A stretch of DNA of 64,000 nucleotides from Halothiobacillus sp. 15-55-196 (GTDB taxonomy: Bacteria; Pseudomonadota; Gammaproteobacteria; Halothiobacillales; Halothiobacillaceae): positions 1 through 64,000 of the forward strand of contig NCKC01000013.1 of NCBI GenBank assembly GCA_002282715.1, given 5' to 3'. The position numbers were made by a program, and so were the translations under genes. Below the pieces are notes generated by a model. That model was not told where the DNA came from. It saw nothing but the letters and a program-made list of their open reading frames with translations, and did no database searches. Shown here piece by piece: positions 42,275 through 52,533 of this stretch. Each line of letters starts with the position of its first letter. Position 1 is the first letter of the stretch.

Positions 42275-43063
42275 TCAGGTCTGAGCTGACCCGGTTGGTG
42301 GCCGCTCGGACTGGTGGGCCACGTCCAGTGCATCAAGTTGATTCTGCAATGCTTTTATGGCTTGCGCAACTCGCTCGGAGGCACCTTTGAAGCCAAGCTC
42401 GATCAGGCGTCGTTCGCCCTGCCCGATCGGCAGGCTGAAAAACTTGAGATCGGGGAATTCGGCGCAGAGTCTGGTCATGGTGGGTAAGAGATCACTTTCC
42501 GATGCGCCGATGGTCCAGAGCGACTGTTCGCGATAATCCAGCGTGCCGAGTGAAGCCAGCGGATGAGCCAGAATCCAGTCGAGCATCGGATGGGCCATTT
42601 GCGGAAAGCCGGGCATGAAAAAATGGTTTTCCAGATAAAAACCGGCCACGTTATTGACGGGGTTCGGAATGAGATCGGCCTGATCCGGAAAATCCGCCAT
42701 GTGCACCCGATGCGGGAAGGCCGCTTCACCGAACTGGGCAATGATGCGGCGCTCGGCTTCGGGATGACGCGTGAGTGGCCGCTCGAATGCGCGGGCGGCG
42801 CTGGTGCGGGTGAGATCGTCCGGCGTGGCACCGATACCGCCGAAACAGAAGACGATGCTGCCCGCCTGTCGGCTTTCACGCAGGGTGCGCTCGATGCGAT
42901 CCGCGTCGTCGCCGATCATCTGTGCCCAATCGGGTTGACGTCCGCGCGGTGCGAGCCGCTCGATGACGGCGGCAAGATGCGTGTCTTTGCGCCGCCCGGA
43001 GAGGATTTCGTCGCCTATGATCAGCACGCCAATCGCAATGGGCTTGCTTAACGCAATGCTCAT
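42275..43063 (-). CDS. CinA N-terminal (molybdopterin-binding-like) domain protein
   Basis: 262-aa MoaB/MogA-fold protein resembling the N-terminal domain of CinA: GVLIIGDEILSGRRKDTHLA, IVFCFGGIGATPDDLTR, HMADFPDQADLIPNPVNNVAG and FFMPGFPQMAHPMLDWI. It lacks the C-terminal nicotinamide-nucleotide amidase domain. Overlaps hemH by 4 bases. Role uncertain; related proteins hydrolyse nucleotide-sugar/ADP-ribose type substrates. Confidence 0.88.
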   Translation of the reverse strand: MSIALSKPIAIGVLIIGDEILSGRRKDTHLAAVIERLAPRGRQPDWAQMIGDDADRIERTLRESRQAGSIVFCFGGIGATPDDLTRTSAARAFERPLTRHPEAERRIIAQFGEAAFPHRVHMADFPDQADLIPNPVNNVAGFYLENHFFMPGFPQMAHPMLDWILAHPLASLGTLDYREQSLWTIGASESDLLPTMTRLCAEFPDLKFFSLPIGQGERRLIELGFKGASERVAQAIKALQNQLDALDVAHQSERPPTGSAQT

Positions 43064-44172
43064 CGTTCGGCGCCCATGGCGAGGGCGTTGGCGCGTACCC
43101 GGTCACGTTCCTGTGCGTCGGCCTGGGCGTCATATCCGCTGTGTTCGATCCAGCCTTGTGTGTGGCGGCGAATCAAGTGCGTCAGGGCATCGAGATGATC
43201 ATCTCGCGCATTCAATGCGGGAATGTAGTGATAGGTTTCGCCGCCGGCTTGTTCAAAGTATTCGCGGTTTTCCTGACCGATTTCCTCAATGGTTTCCAGA
43301 CAATCGGCGGAAAATCCGGGGCAGATGACGGCAATGTGCTTGATGCCTTTGGCGGGTAATCCTTTCAAGGTGTCATCGGTGTACGGTTTGAGCCATTCCT
43401 CACGACCAAAGCGGGATTGGAACGTCACCATGTATTGATCGGGGGTCAAACCCAAACGATCGGCCAGCAGCCGTCCAGTCACGTGGCATTCGCAGTGGTA
43501 GGGGTCACCCGCCAGAAGATAGCGCTTGGGCACGCCATGAAAGCTCATGACCAACTTTTGTGGCTGACCGTGTTCGGCAAAATGTTCACGAACGCTCGCG
43601 GCCAGTGCATCGAGATAGGCCGGTTCGCGATGGTAATGATTGATAAAACGCAGTTCCGGCACCCAGCGCCAGGTTTTCAGTTCATCGAAAACGGCATCGA
43701 AGGTTGAAGCGGTCGTGGCGGCGGCGTATTGCGGGTACATGGGCAGAACCAGAATACGGCGCGCGCCGGCATCGCGCAGCTCGGCCAGCGCAGTGGCGAC
43801 CGAAGGGTTGCCGTAGCGCATGCCCAGAGCAACCGAGACGGGGCCTGCCATCTGTTGCGACAAGCACTCCTGCAAGCCGCGTTGCTGCTGTCGGGAAATG
43901 GTGAGTAGAGGCGACCCGTCCTCGTAATGATCCCACACTTCCCGATAAGCGGCGGCTGACTTTTTAGGACGTGTGTTGAGGATGATCAGGTTCAGAATCG
44001 GCCACCACAGGAGTTTGGGCAACTCGATGACCCGCGGATCGGATAAGAATTGCTTCAGGTAGCGGCGCAGCGCGGGCGTGGTCGGTTCATCCGGCGTGCC
44101 GAGATTGAGTAACAGCACGCCCATCCGCTCGGCGCTACCGTGGGTGTAATGGGGTTCACCTTGATATGTCAT
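43060..44172 (-). CDS. hemH: Ferrochelatase
   Basis: 370 aa; inserts Fe2+ into protoporphyrin IX. VLLLNLGTPDEPTTPALRRY near the N-terminus, metal-binding His in KLVMSFHGVPKRYLL, and AVICPGFSADCLETIEEI are present. ATG 44172 has AAGGA eight bases upstream and matches the family; the longer frame to 44253 is not needed. Divergent from trxB. Confidence 0.96.
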   Translation of the reverse strand: MTYQGEPHYTHGSAERMGVLLLNLGTPDEPTTPALRRYLKQFLSDPRVIELPKLLWWPILNLIILNTRPKKSAAAYREVWDHYEDGSPLLTISRQQQRGLQECLSQQMAGPVSVALGMRYGNPSVATALAELRDAGARRILVLPMYPQYAAATTASTFDAVFDELKTWRWVPELRFINHYHREPAYLDALAASVREHFAEHGQPQKLVMSFHGVPKRYLLAGDPYHCECHVTGRLLADRLGLTPDQYMVTFQSRFGREEWLKPYTDDTLKGLPAKGIKHIAVICPGFSADCLETIEEIGQENREYFEQAGGETYHYIPALNARDDHLDALTHLIRRHTQGWIEHSGYDAQADAQERDRVRANALAMGAER

Positions 44173-44249
44173 ACCGCTGTCCTTAACTATGTTTATGAAT
44201 TGGCCGCGCAGCGCGTGGCGGCCGTTGATTTTGCAACGTATGATTGTAG

Positions 44250-45260
<1,011 letters not shown>

Positions 45261-45327
45261 AAGCCCGGAATAAAAGCAAGGTATAACGATTGATCAGTGG
45301 CGCTTTGCCGCGCTGCCAGGAGACAAC

Positions 45328-45648
45328 ATGGACCCGGTGATCGCAGCCTATACGGTGTTACTCGCGGTAGCATTGGGGTTGAGCGGCTTTCTGCGCGGCG
45401 ATGCACGGCGTCGTGGCCGCGGCCTGTTGATGGCAGCGACTTTGTCGGGGTTCATCGTAGTGGCTGCGGCCAGTGCGCTGGTCAATGCCGTAGCGGTACC
45501 CGACTTGATCCTCACGTCGCTCGCCGTGTTTTTCTCCGCGCAAGCCGCCACCACTGCGTTCTCTCTGCTGTGGCGGGAAATCTGCTCGACACATCAGGCC
45601 CGCGGATCGGTGCCGGGTTCGGACCGCGGTGAGGACACATCGGCATGA
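45328..45648 (+). CDS. Small membrane protein resembling transhydrogenase alpha-2 (PntAb) segment
   Basis: 106 aa with three predicted helices (AAYTVLLAVALGLSGFL, GLLMAATLSGFIVVAAASAL, LILTSLAVFFSAQAATTAF). Starts ATG 45328 after AGGAG. Its length, helix number and position directly upstream of the next gene recall the membrane-only alpha-2 subunit of three-subunit proton-translocating NAD(P) transhydrogenase. The resemblance is by topology and context; identity is low. Confidence 0.6.
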   Translation: MDPVIAAYTVLLAVALGLSGFLRGDARRRGRGLLMAATLSGFIVVAAASALVNAVAVPDLILTSLAVFFSAQAATTAFSLLWREICSTHQARGSVPGSDRGEDTSA

Positions 45649-46502
45649 GCGTCGGTCTGCAGATCGATCTGGTCGGTTGGTTCGCGCTGGCGCTGATTCT
45701 GGCGGCGTTGTACGGACTCAACAGCGAGAAGGGCGAACAGAGCGGAAATACCGCGCGGCACAAACCCGCCATCGGGCTGTTGTTTGCAGCGTTGTTGCTG
45801 ATGTTGGTATCGGTGCTCTGGACGTCTGACGGCAGCAATGTCCCGTTGGCCATTGTGATGGTGTTGCTGGGTATCGTCGCGGCCCCCTTGTCTTCTCGTT
45901 ATCGGGCCGCGCGGGGTTCTTCGCCGCAACGCACGGTACGGGAGGGCATTCTGAGCGGACTGTCGCTGATCACCATCGGCACCGGCTTGTCCGTTGCCCT
46001 GCTGGGGCTGACAGGTTGGTTCGACATGGATCGCGATGCCTTTACCTGGGATATCCGGCTGGTTTCGGTGTCCAGCGAGTTCATCGGGGTTTGGACGTTC
46101 GCCGCGGGGCTCATGCTCTGGCTTCGGCTGAACGATTACCTGCCGCAATCCAGCCCGGGGCGAAATCAAAAGCGGTTCGGGCTGGCCGTTCTGGCACTCG
46201 CCGTGCTGCTGAGCGGTCTGTCGGTCCTGTTTCCGGCCTATGCGAGCGTGCTGATGATCGTGGTCGCTATACTGGCTCTGGAATTGGGTGCCCTGTCGGC
46301 GCTGGGTGTCGCCGAAACGCGGGTGGCGCGCGTGCTGGGTCAACACACAGGGCTGATCGGCGCGGCAATCGCGATGCTCGGTTATGTGCAGGCGAGCCTG
46401 TTTCTGCTATCGATGGGCGGATTGATTGTGGCGGCGGCCATTCACTATCTGCGCGGCGCCATGGCATTCAATCAGGCACGTCGTCGCCGTACCGATTCAT
46501 AA
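45645..46502 (+). CDS. Membrane protein resembling the membrane domain of transhydrogenase beta (PntB), without NADP domain
   Basis: 285 aa, about eight helices, 4-base overlap with the previous gene. Parts recall the PntB membrane domain: FIGVWTFAAGLMLWLRLNDY followed by QSSPGRNQKRFGLAVLALAV (compare the family pattern ending in P-GRH-NL), and GLIGAAIAMLGYVQASLFLL, GGLIVAAAIHYLRGAMAFNQ where PntB has its last helix before the NADP-binding domain. The protein stops exactly there. Without nucleotide domains it cannot be a normal transhydrogenase; a proton channel or unrelated role is possible. Alternative: an unrelated membrane family. Confidence 0.55.
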   Translation: MSVGLQIDLVGWFALALILAALYGLNSEKGEQSGNTARHKPAIGLLFAALLLMLVSVLWTSDGSNVPLAIVMVLLGIVAAPLSSRYRAARGSSPQRTVREGILSGLSLITIGTGLSVALLGLTGWFDMDRDAFTWDIRLVSVSSEFIGVWTFAAGLMLWLRLNDYLPQSSPGRNQKRFGLAVLALAVLLSGLSVLFPAYASVLMIVVAILALELGALSALGVAETRVARVLGQHTGLIGAAIAMLGYVQASLFLLSMGGLIVAAAIHYLRGAMAFNQARRRRTDS

Positions 46503-46515
46503 GCTTTTTTGCCCA

Positions 46516-47133
46516 TTAATCGTGACTTAAATCATCCAGCGTCAGGGCAAACCCTTCGACGAAATGTGTACAAAAGTACCTGACAGCTGGCATGGTTTCC
46601 TGCATTTCTTCGAGCTTGGCCAGCAGGTATTGCTCGGCTTTTTTGAATTCCAGATTTCCTGCAAAGCCTTCTTCCAGACATTTGAGATAAGCCGACATCG
46701 AATCGGCCGCTTTGACGACCCGCGCGACCTCCGGTTCGATTTGAGCGCTTTCGATGCTGGACGCGAACGCCGCGCGCAGGCGTTCGGGTAACAAGCCGGT
46801 GAGCTTGCGCTCGGCGTGGGCTTCGAGCGCCTTGTACGAATCGAGAATATCCTGCCGGAAGTATTTGACCGGCGTGGGCAGGTCGCCGGTGATGATTTCG
46901 GAAGCATCATGGTAGAGCGCCACGGTCACGATGCGACCGATGTCGTTGGTCTCGCCGTACAGTTCGTTGCCGATCACGGCCAGCGCGTGCGCGATCATCG
47001 CCACTTGCAGGCTGTGTTCCTGAATATTTTCGGTGCGCGTATTGCGCATCAATCCCCAGCGCGTGATGTACTTCATGCGGGCAAGGTAGGCAAAGAAATG
47101 ACTTTGTTCGGGTGTAGTTGATTTGCTCAACAT
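46516..47133 (-). CDS. yfbR: 5'-deoxynucleotidase YfbR (HD domain)
   Basis: 205-aa HD phosphohydrolase: MKYITRWGLMRNTRTENIQE, HSLQVAMIAHALA, ALYHDASEIITGDLPTPVKY and KAADSMSAYLKCLEE carry the H..HD..D residues of YfbR, which dephosphorylates dNMPs. ATG 47133 follows GGAG closely; the longer frame to 47439 runs through palindromic repeats and is rejected. Same strand as, and downstream of, dgt: both act on deoxynucleotides. Confidence 0.93.
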   Translation of the reverse strand: MLSKSTTPEQSHFFAYLARMKYITRWGLMRNTRTENIQEHSLQVAMIAHALAVIGNELYGETNDIGRIVTVALYHDASEIITGDLPTPVKYFRQDILDSYKALEAHAERKLTGLLPERLRAAFASSIESAQIEPEVARVVKAADSMSAYLKCLEEGFAGNLEFKKAEQYLLAKLEEMQETMPAVRYFCTHFVEGFALTLDDLSHD

Positions 47134-47165
47134 CAGACTCCTGATGAGTGGACGGTGGATTTCAG

Positions 47166-47475
47166 TAAGGGAAGCTCTGCACAAATGCAGAGCTTCCCGT
47201 GCAGGGCAGTGACGCCCTGCCGTACAATGACGCAAGTCATTGAATGCGGAGCACAAGACGGGCGTGTTCCGGCTTGTGCGTGCCTGCACGAAGCCATGGA
47301 TGGATTCGTGCAGGGGTTCCCTAAGGAACCTCTGATTGAATCCTTCGTGGCCGAGACGGGCTTTTGAGGGATGAGTCGCAAGGCGCGGCGCGAAACGAAT
47401 GGTTATTCCATTCGTGAGCTGCGGCTTTTGGATCAGCAACTCGGCTCACGAGGGATTCAATCAGGGGTTCCCTAA
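47166..47475. repeat. Mosaic of palindromic repeats between dgt and yfbR
   Basis: At least five hairpins in a row: GGGAAGCTCTGCAC-AA-ATGCAGAGCTTCCC type (47170-47200), GCAGGGCAGTGACGCCCTGC, CACGAAGCCATGG/ATTCGTG, then GGGGTTCCCTAAGG directly repeated at 47313 and 47464 around a long inverted repeat beginning CTGATTGAATCC. The CTAAGG of the second copy supplies the dgt stop codon. A shortened relative of the first hairpin appears at 63000-63022. Confidence 0.8.
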
Positions 47476-48899
47476 GGCACGTTTAGTCTGAACCCGGCTT
47501 CCTGAATTTGCTGCCAGGAGCGTACGGCAAAACTATCGGTCATGCCGGAAACCATATCGGTGAGTAACTGGGCTTCGCGGTAACGCAGGGGCATGGGATT
47601 GTTCGGTGATTCGAACACACGACGGTAATTTTCCGAAATCAACTGGTACAGATAGCTTGCCAACGGCGTGCGCCGTGCGCTGGCGGGATCGAGCGGATCG
47701 ACCCGATCGGTAATCGCATACCAGAAGGCGTCCATCAGGCCATGGATGACTTCAAATCCGGTCAGCTCGACCTTTAATACGGTCTTGTGGCGGTAGGCAT
47801 GTTGCCAGTTGCAGGCCTTAAGCGTACGCAGTAGCGCATGGGCCGGCGAGGCGGCGATCAGTTCCTGATTGAATGTGCCCGCCCTCATGGCGGGCAACTG
47901 GGCCAGAAACGTATCGGCGACGGCCTGCATGAGTGCACCTATGGCGCGGATGCGGAAGGTCTGCATGGAAATGTCGTTCAGCTCGGCAGGCGAGAGATCG
48001 GTCTGGCGATAACGCCGATGCTCCTCCTGCGCAGCATCGCAGACACGAGTCACCACCGGGTCGCCATCGGCGGCATGGCGTAAAAAGGCGATGATGTCGG
48101 AAAAGGAGAGCAGGCCCTTTTTCACCGCGTCCTCGGCGTCCAGCACCGAATAGGCAATGTCGTCGCAGGCTTCGAGAATCCAGGTCAGCGGGTGGCGCTG
48201 CCCGTCGGACAGACCGCAATGTGATTGCACCTCGGCCACCAATGCCTGTTCCGATTGAAAAAACCCGTGCTTCTTGCGCACGACGAAGTTTTTGTCTATC
48301 TCATCGCTGCCCACGGGGTATTTGATCAATGCGGCGAGGGTCGCCATGGTCAGGTTCAGGCCATAATCATCGTTGATCAGTTGCAGTTTGGTGAGCAGCC
48401 GCAGGGTCTGCGCATTGCCTTCAAAGCGCAAAAAGTCCTGCCGCATGGCTTCGTTCAGGCCCGTTTGCGGGTCAAGCACTGTTGCTTCATGTCGGGCGAA
48501 CCAGCGAGCGATGGCTTCCTCGCCCTGATGACCGAAGGGCGGATTCCCCAAATCATGCGCCAGCCCGATGGTTGCAAGCAGCGCAGGCACATCGCGCAGC
48601 GCTTGCGGCAAGCCGGCAGCCAGATTGCGGTTGAACACCAGATCCAGCCCCACCGAGCGGGCGAGATTGGCGACCTCGTGTGAATGCGTCAGCCGGGTCC
48701 GGACGCTATCGGAATGATCCAGCGGGAAGACCTGCGTCTTGTCCGCCATGCGCCGCACCGGCGTGGAAAACAGCACGCGGTCATAGTCTCGTTCGATTTC
48801 GGCACGCGTTTCGGTGTGAAACAGGGCGGGACTGGTCTGGCTCGGGCGCCGGCGCGCAGAATTGAGCCACTGGGGCCAGTTTGATTCTGTGCGCTTCAC
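47472..48899 (-). CDS. dgt: Deoxyguanosinetriphosphate triphosphohydrolase (dGTPase)
   Basis: 475-aa HD-domain dNTPase: RDYDRVLFSTPVRRMADKTQ, RTRLTHSHEVANLARSVG, GLAHDLGNPPFGHQGEEA and LEACDDIAYSVLDAEDA hold the H..HD..D metal site. GTG 48899 is preferred because GGAGG lies eight bases upstream; ATGs at 48965-48959 are in frame but lack a ribosome site. The stop codon lies inside a palindromic repeat. Degrades dGTP and other dNTPs. Confidence 0.93.
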   Translation of the reverse strand: MKRTESNWPQWLNSARRRPSQTSPALFHTETRAEIERDYDRVLFSTPVRRMADKTQVFPLDHSDSVRTRLTHSHEVANLARSVGLDLVFNRNLAAGLPQALRDVPALLATIGLAHDLGNPPFGHQGEEAIARWFARHEATVLDPQTGLNEAMRQDFLRFEGNAQTLRLLTKLQLINDDYGLNLTMATLAALIKYPVGSDEIDKNFVVRKKHGFFQSEQALVAEVQSHCGLSDGQRHPLTWILEACDDIAYSVLDAEDAVKKGLLSFSDIIAFLRHAADGDPVVTRVCDAAQEEHRRYRQTDLSPAELNDISMQTFRIRAIGALMQAVADTFLAQLPAMRAGTFNQELIAASPAHALLRTLKACNWQHAYRHKTVLKVELTGFEVIHGLMDAFWYAITDRVDPLDPASARRTPLASYLYQLISENYRRVFESPNNPMPLRYREAQLLTDMVSGMTDSFAVRSWQQIQEAGFRLNVP

Positions 48900-49011
48900 A
48901 TGTACGCCCTCCGGGTGGTTTTGTTCCGTTGATTTTTTTGACTCGACGCTTTCAGGCATCATCATGGTTCGTATTGTATGGGTTGTTACCCGGTTTTGAA
49001 TGGGGGTTGCT

Positions 49012-49875
49012 ATGAATATTGCCGTATTGGGTCTGGGTTTGATGGGGCGGGCGATCGCCGAACGACTGGTCAAGGCAGGCATGACGGTACGCGGTTACAA
49101 CCGCAGTCCGCTTTCCTCGCCGCCGACCGGGGTGACGATGAGCGAGTCGGTCGCTGCGGCGGTGGAACCCTCCGATATCGTGTGGGTGATGCTGGCGGAT
49201 TTTGCCGCCTGCGAATCGGTGTTGCTGGCGGAAACCCCCTGGGACCTGTTCAAGAACAAGCTCATCATCAACGGCGCGACCATCGGCCCCGAACAATCCC
49301 GCGCGCTGGCCGAATCCATCAAGCAGCTCGGCGGCCACTATCTGGAATCCCCCGTTCTGGGTTCCACGCCTCAGGCCGAGACCGGCAGGTTGCAAATTCT
49401 GGTCGGTGGCGATCCGGCCGATGTGGCTGTGGCCGATCCGGTGTTCCAGGCACTCGGCAAGCCCACGCATTTCGGCGGCATAGGCCAGGGGGCAGCCGTC
49501 AAGCTGGCGATGAACCAGCTCATCGGGTCGCTGACCGCGGCGTTCTCGATGAGCCTTGGGTTGGTCGAGCGTGAGGGCGTTGATGTCGATGCGTTCATGT
49601 CCACACTGCGGGAAAGCGCCCTATACGCGCCGACATTCGACAAAAAACTGGATCGAATGAGAACCCGCGATTTTGCCAACGCGAATTTCCCCTTGAAGCA
49701 CCTGCTCAAGGATATCCGGCTGTTTAACGAGGTGGCCGGAACCCGGCAGATCGACGCCCGGATGCTCGATGGTCTTGCGCAGATATTGGCCGATGGCGTG
49801 GCCGCAGGCCATGCCGATGAAGACTATAGCGCCCTGTTCGGCCAAATCGTGCCAAATCATGGCATATTTGGTTAA
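49012..49875 (+). CDS. NAD(P)-dependent beta-hydroxyacid dehydrogenase family (GLYR1-like)
   Basis: 287-aa oxidoreductase: MNIAVLGLGLMGRAIAERLV Rossmann start, substrate motif SPVLGSTPQAETGRLQILVG, catalytic Lys in GAAVKLAMNQLIGS and the C-terminal all-helical 6PGDH-like domain (LKHLLKDIRLFNEVA). Candidate substrates are succinic semialdehyde/glyoxylate or tartronate semialdehyde. ATG 49012 follows GGGGG; the upstream ATG 49000 lacks a ribosome site. A mobile repeat starts five bases after the stop. Confidence 0.9.
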   Translation: MNIAVLGLGLMGRAIAERLVKAGMTVRGYNRSPLSSPPTGVTMSESVAAAVEPSDIVWVMLADFAACESVLLAETPWDLFKNKLIINGATIGPEQSRALAESIKQLGGHYLESPVLGSTPQAETGRLQILVGGDPADVAVADPVFQALGKPTHFGGIGQGAAVKLAMNQLIGSLTAAFSMSLGLVEREGVDVDAFMSTLRESALYAPTFDKKLDRMRTRDFANANFPLKHLLKDIRLFNEVAGTRQIDARMLDGLAQILADGVAAGHADEDYSALFGQIVPNHGIFG

Positions 49876-49880
49876 ATTTG

Positions 49881-50033
49881 GGGCACCTCGAAAAACCTTT
49901 CGAGGTGCCCATGCACCACATGGACGTGGTGCCGCGCAATCGCGTAAGCGATTGAAATAGCGTGAGTTTGTCGTGGGTTCCCCGCGACGAACGTCCTCGA
50001 AAAATCCCAAGGATGGGGTTTTTCGAGGTGCCC
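49881..50033 (-). repeat. 153-bp MITE-like element, long form, copy 2 (inverted)
   Basis: Ends GGGCACCTCGAAAAACC and GGTTTTTCGAGGTGCCC are perfect inverted repeats of 17 bp. Flanked by TTTG on both sides (49877-49880 and 50034-50037). Reverse complement of the 10578-10750 copy apart from about 20 bp deleted in the middle. Confidence 0.92.
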
Positions 50034-50104
50034 TTTGGAATCAGCGGGGGCATAAACCAATCGTGAGATTTGGCCTCATTGGTTTGCCACCTTTTCAAAG
50101 GCGC

Positions 50105-50235
50105 AAGGTTCGAGCACCGCTTCAATCGCTTACGCAATTGATTTGCGTGCCGTATCCGCCAAGGCGGGCGCAGGTCACGGATCACCAAAGGGCACGAAAA
50201 CAGGATGCGCGGTACCACATCCCTGTGGTGCCCAG
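50105..50235. repeat. Degenerate fragment of the long MITE-like element
   Basis: TTCAATCGCTTACGCAATTG at about 50128 and GGTACCACATCCCTGTGGTG near 50210 match interior pieces of the element at 49881, separated by unrelated sequence. Looks like an older, decayed copy. No gene in 50038-50254. Confidence 0.5.
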
Positions 50236-50254
50236 TTGTCGGCAAACAGCACGA

Positions 50255-50872
50255 TCATTGCAGAACCTGGGTGAACAGGAAGATCGTTGCCTTGATCATT
50301 GCGAAAACGACGCCCGAAACCACAACGGTGGATATGACGGCGACGATGAAACCGGCCAGTACCCACAATCCGTCGCGCTCAAGGATTCCCAGGGCCATCA
50401 GGCAGATGGCCAGCGCAGGGAGCATATTGCCGAGGGGAATGGGTAGCACCAGCAATGCTGCCAGCAGCAGGCAAACAAGCCCGATGACATATTCCATCGG
50501 CGGCAGGGCAAGTGCGCTTGCGCGCGGGCGCAACAGCCTTTCCGCCTTTTCAAGCCAGGGCCCGATGCGCAGCACGAGTGCGTGAAAGTTTTCATGGGGC
50601 ATCGACCGTCTGGTCATGATTTCAGGCAGCCAGGGTTTACGACCAAAGGCGAGCTGGGCGGCCAGAAAGATCAGGGGGGCACCCAGCACAGCCGATGTTC
50701 CGGGGGGCGTAGGCAGAATGTTGGGAAACGCGAAAGTGAACAGCAATGCGCCGAGTGCCCGATCGCCTAAGGCAACCAACAGGTCGCCAATCGAGATGCG
50801 TTCCCGGCTTGTGTCATTGGCGAGCTCGCGCAGCACCTCGGACAAGGGGGGTCTTTTTGATTTGATACCCAT
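50255..50872 (-). CDS. exoD: ExoD-family exopolysaccharide-associated membrane protein
   Basis: 205 aa: ISIGDLLVALGDRALGALLF, FAFPNILPTPPGTSAVLGAP, ARPW-like GRKPWLP and C-terminal hydrophobic helices are typical of the ExoD family, named for an exopolysaccharide phenotype in Rhizobium. ATG 50872 has AGGAG seven bases upstream; the frame from 50941 is too long. Molecular function is unknown for the family. Confidence 0.9.
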   Translation of the reverse strand: MGIKSKRPPLSEVLRELANDTSRERISIGDLLVALGDRALGALLFTFAFPNILPTPPGTSAVLGAPLIFLAAQLAFGRKPWLPEIMTRRSMPHENFHALVLRIGPWLEKAERLLRPRASALALPPMEYVIGLVCLLLAALLVLPIPLGNMLPALAICLMALGILERDGLWVLAGFIVAVISTVVVSGVVFAMIKATIFLFTQVLQ

Positions 50873-50949
50873 GTCCGGGCTCCTGGTGTTGTGCCGTTTC
50901 CTGTCGCCTTGCCCGCTTGCTTCACCCTGATCGACAATCATTCAAGTGC

Positions 50950-52533
50950 CTATGCCTGTTGTATTCGGTCAGATATTTCGTTGCATCGTTCGGGTTCAGT
51001 CTGCATTCTGCAGATGCGGACCAGTTCGACGCGGCGGCTGGAGGTTTCCAGGACTTCGAAGCGGAAATCACCAAACTGGAAGGACTCACCGACGGCGGGT
51101 ATTCGCTCATTCTGGTGCAGCAGCAGGCCAGCCAAAGTCACGTATTCATCGATAGGGCTGACCAGCGAAACATCACCCAGGGATTGCTCCAATTGGTGCA
51201 GATCTGCCGTACCTTTGGCACGCCATTCATCCCCTTCGCGGACGATGTCGGGTGTTTCGTCCGAATCGGGAAACTCGCCAGCGATCGCTTCTAAGATATC
51301 GAGCGGCGTCACCAGCCCTTGGACTGTCCCGTACTCGTCAACCACCAGTACGAGACTGCCTTTTGCCTTGCGCAGCACGCCTAGAATCTTGATCACTTCG
51401 ATACGGTCCAGCACGACGATCGGCGGGTACTGCGCAGCGCAGGTCGCAAGATCCTGTCTACTGTCCAGCGCGGTGAACAGTTCCTTGGCGCGCACCACGC
51501 CGATGACATTGTCCAGCGAGCCTCGGCATACCGGAAAAATGCTGTGCGGGGTGCCCAGCAGCTGCGCGCGGACTTCATCGGCATTGCCTGCACAATCGAT
51601 CCATGAGATTTCTCCCCGCGGCGTCATGATCGTGCGAATGGAACGCTCGGCCAGGGTGAGTACCCCGGAAATCATGAAACGTTCTTCCTCGCCAAATGCC
51701 GCAGGCGGGACCCCTTCTTCCCTGTCCGCCGACATCTCTGCTGTGCTGGCCACCCTGCGTCCGCCCATCAGATTCAGAATGGCATCCGCCGTCCGCTCCC
51801 GCAGGGGCAGGCGGGACTCACTCTTGGCGAGGTTGCGCCACGCCAGCTGATTGAAGGTTTCGATCATGATTGAGAAACCAATCGCGGCGTAGAGATACTC
51901 CTTGGGAATATGGAGACCGAAACCCTCGGCGACCAGACTGAAACCAATCATCAGCAGGAAGCTCAGGCAGAGAATGACAACGGTCTGGTGTGCATTGACA
52001 AACCGGGTTAACGGCTCTGAGGCGAGGATCATGACGCCCATGGCGATCACCACGGCAACCATCATGACGGCCAGATGATCGACCATACCCACGGCGGTAA
52101 TGACCGAATCCAGCGAGAACACCGCGTCCAATATGACAATTTGCGCCACCACCCCCCAGAAGCTGGCGTAAGCGGACTTGGGGCCATCCTGATGCAGGTT
52201 GCCTTCCATGCGCTCGTGCAGTTCCATCGTCGCCTTGAATACCAGAAACAGGCCACCAACGAGAAGGATCAGGTCGCGCCCTGAGAAACTGAACTGGGCG
52301 ATCGAGAACAGTGGTTCGGTCAGGGTAACCAGCCAGGACATGGCCGCCAGAAGTCCCAGCCGCATCAGCAACGCGAACAAAAGGCCCGTCAGCCGCGCCC
52401 GGTCGCGCTGGTGCGGCGGCAGCTTGTCGGCCAGGATTGCAATGAAAACGAGGTTGTCGATGCCCAGCACGATTTCCAGAACGACGAGCGTGAGCAAGCC
52501 GATCCAGATCGAGGGATCCATCAGGAATTCCAT
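50950..52533 (-). CDS. TerC membrane protein fused to CBS pair and CorC/HlyC domain
   Basis: 527 aa. N-terminal TerC domain with two acidic motifs ([20 protein letters not shown] and [16 protein letters not shown]), then a CBS pair ([14 protein letters not shown]..., [20 protein letters not shown]) and a C-terminal CorC_HlyC transporter-associated domain ([19 protein letters not shown]). Same architecture as E. coli YegH/YoaE. Probable metal-ion efflux with nucleotide-sensing CBS domains. GGAG eight bases before ATG 52533. It is the second TerC-type gene of the window. Confidence 0.93.
   Translation of the reverse strand: MEFLMDPSIWIGLLTLVVLEIVLGIDNLVFIAILADKLPPHQRDRARLTGLLFALLMRLGLLAAMSWLVTLTEPLFSIAQFSFSGRDLILLVGGLFLVFKATMELHERMEGNLHQDGPKSAYASFWGVVAQIVILDAVFSLDSVITAVGMVDHLAVMMVAVVIAMGVMILASEPLTRFVNAHQTVVILCLSFLLMIGFSLVAEGFGLHIPKEYLYAAIGFSIMIETFNQLAWRNLAKSESRLPLRERTADAILNLMGGRRVASTAEMSADREEGVPPAAFGEEERFMISGVLTLAERSIRTIMTPRGEISWIDCAGNADEVRAQLLGTPHSIFPVCRGSLDNVIGVVRAKELFTALDSRQDLATCAAQYPPIVVLDRIEVIKILGVLRKAKGSLVLVVDEYGTVQGLVTPLDILEAIAGEFPDSDETPDIVREGDEWRAKGTADLHQLEQSLGDVSLVSPIDEYVTLAGLLLHQNERIPAVGESFQFGDFRFEVLETSSRRVELVRICRMQTEPERCNEISDRIQQA

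Noticed and set aside
47134-47439. 102-residue N-terminal extension of yfbR
   Set aside because: It is encoded by palindromic repeats; the HD protein family starts at Met 47133 with its own ribosome site.
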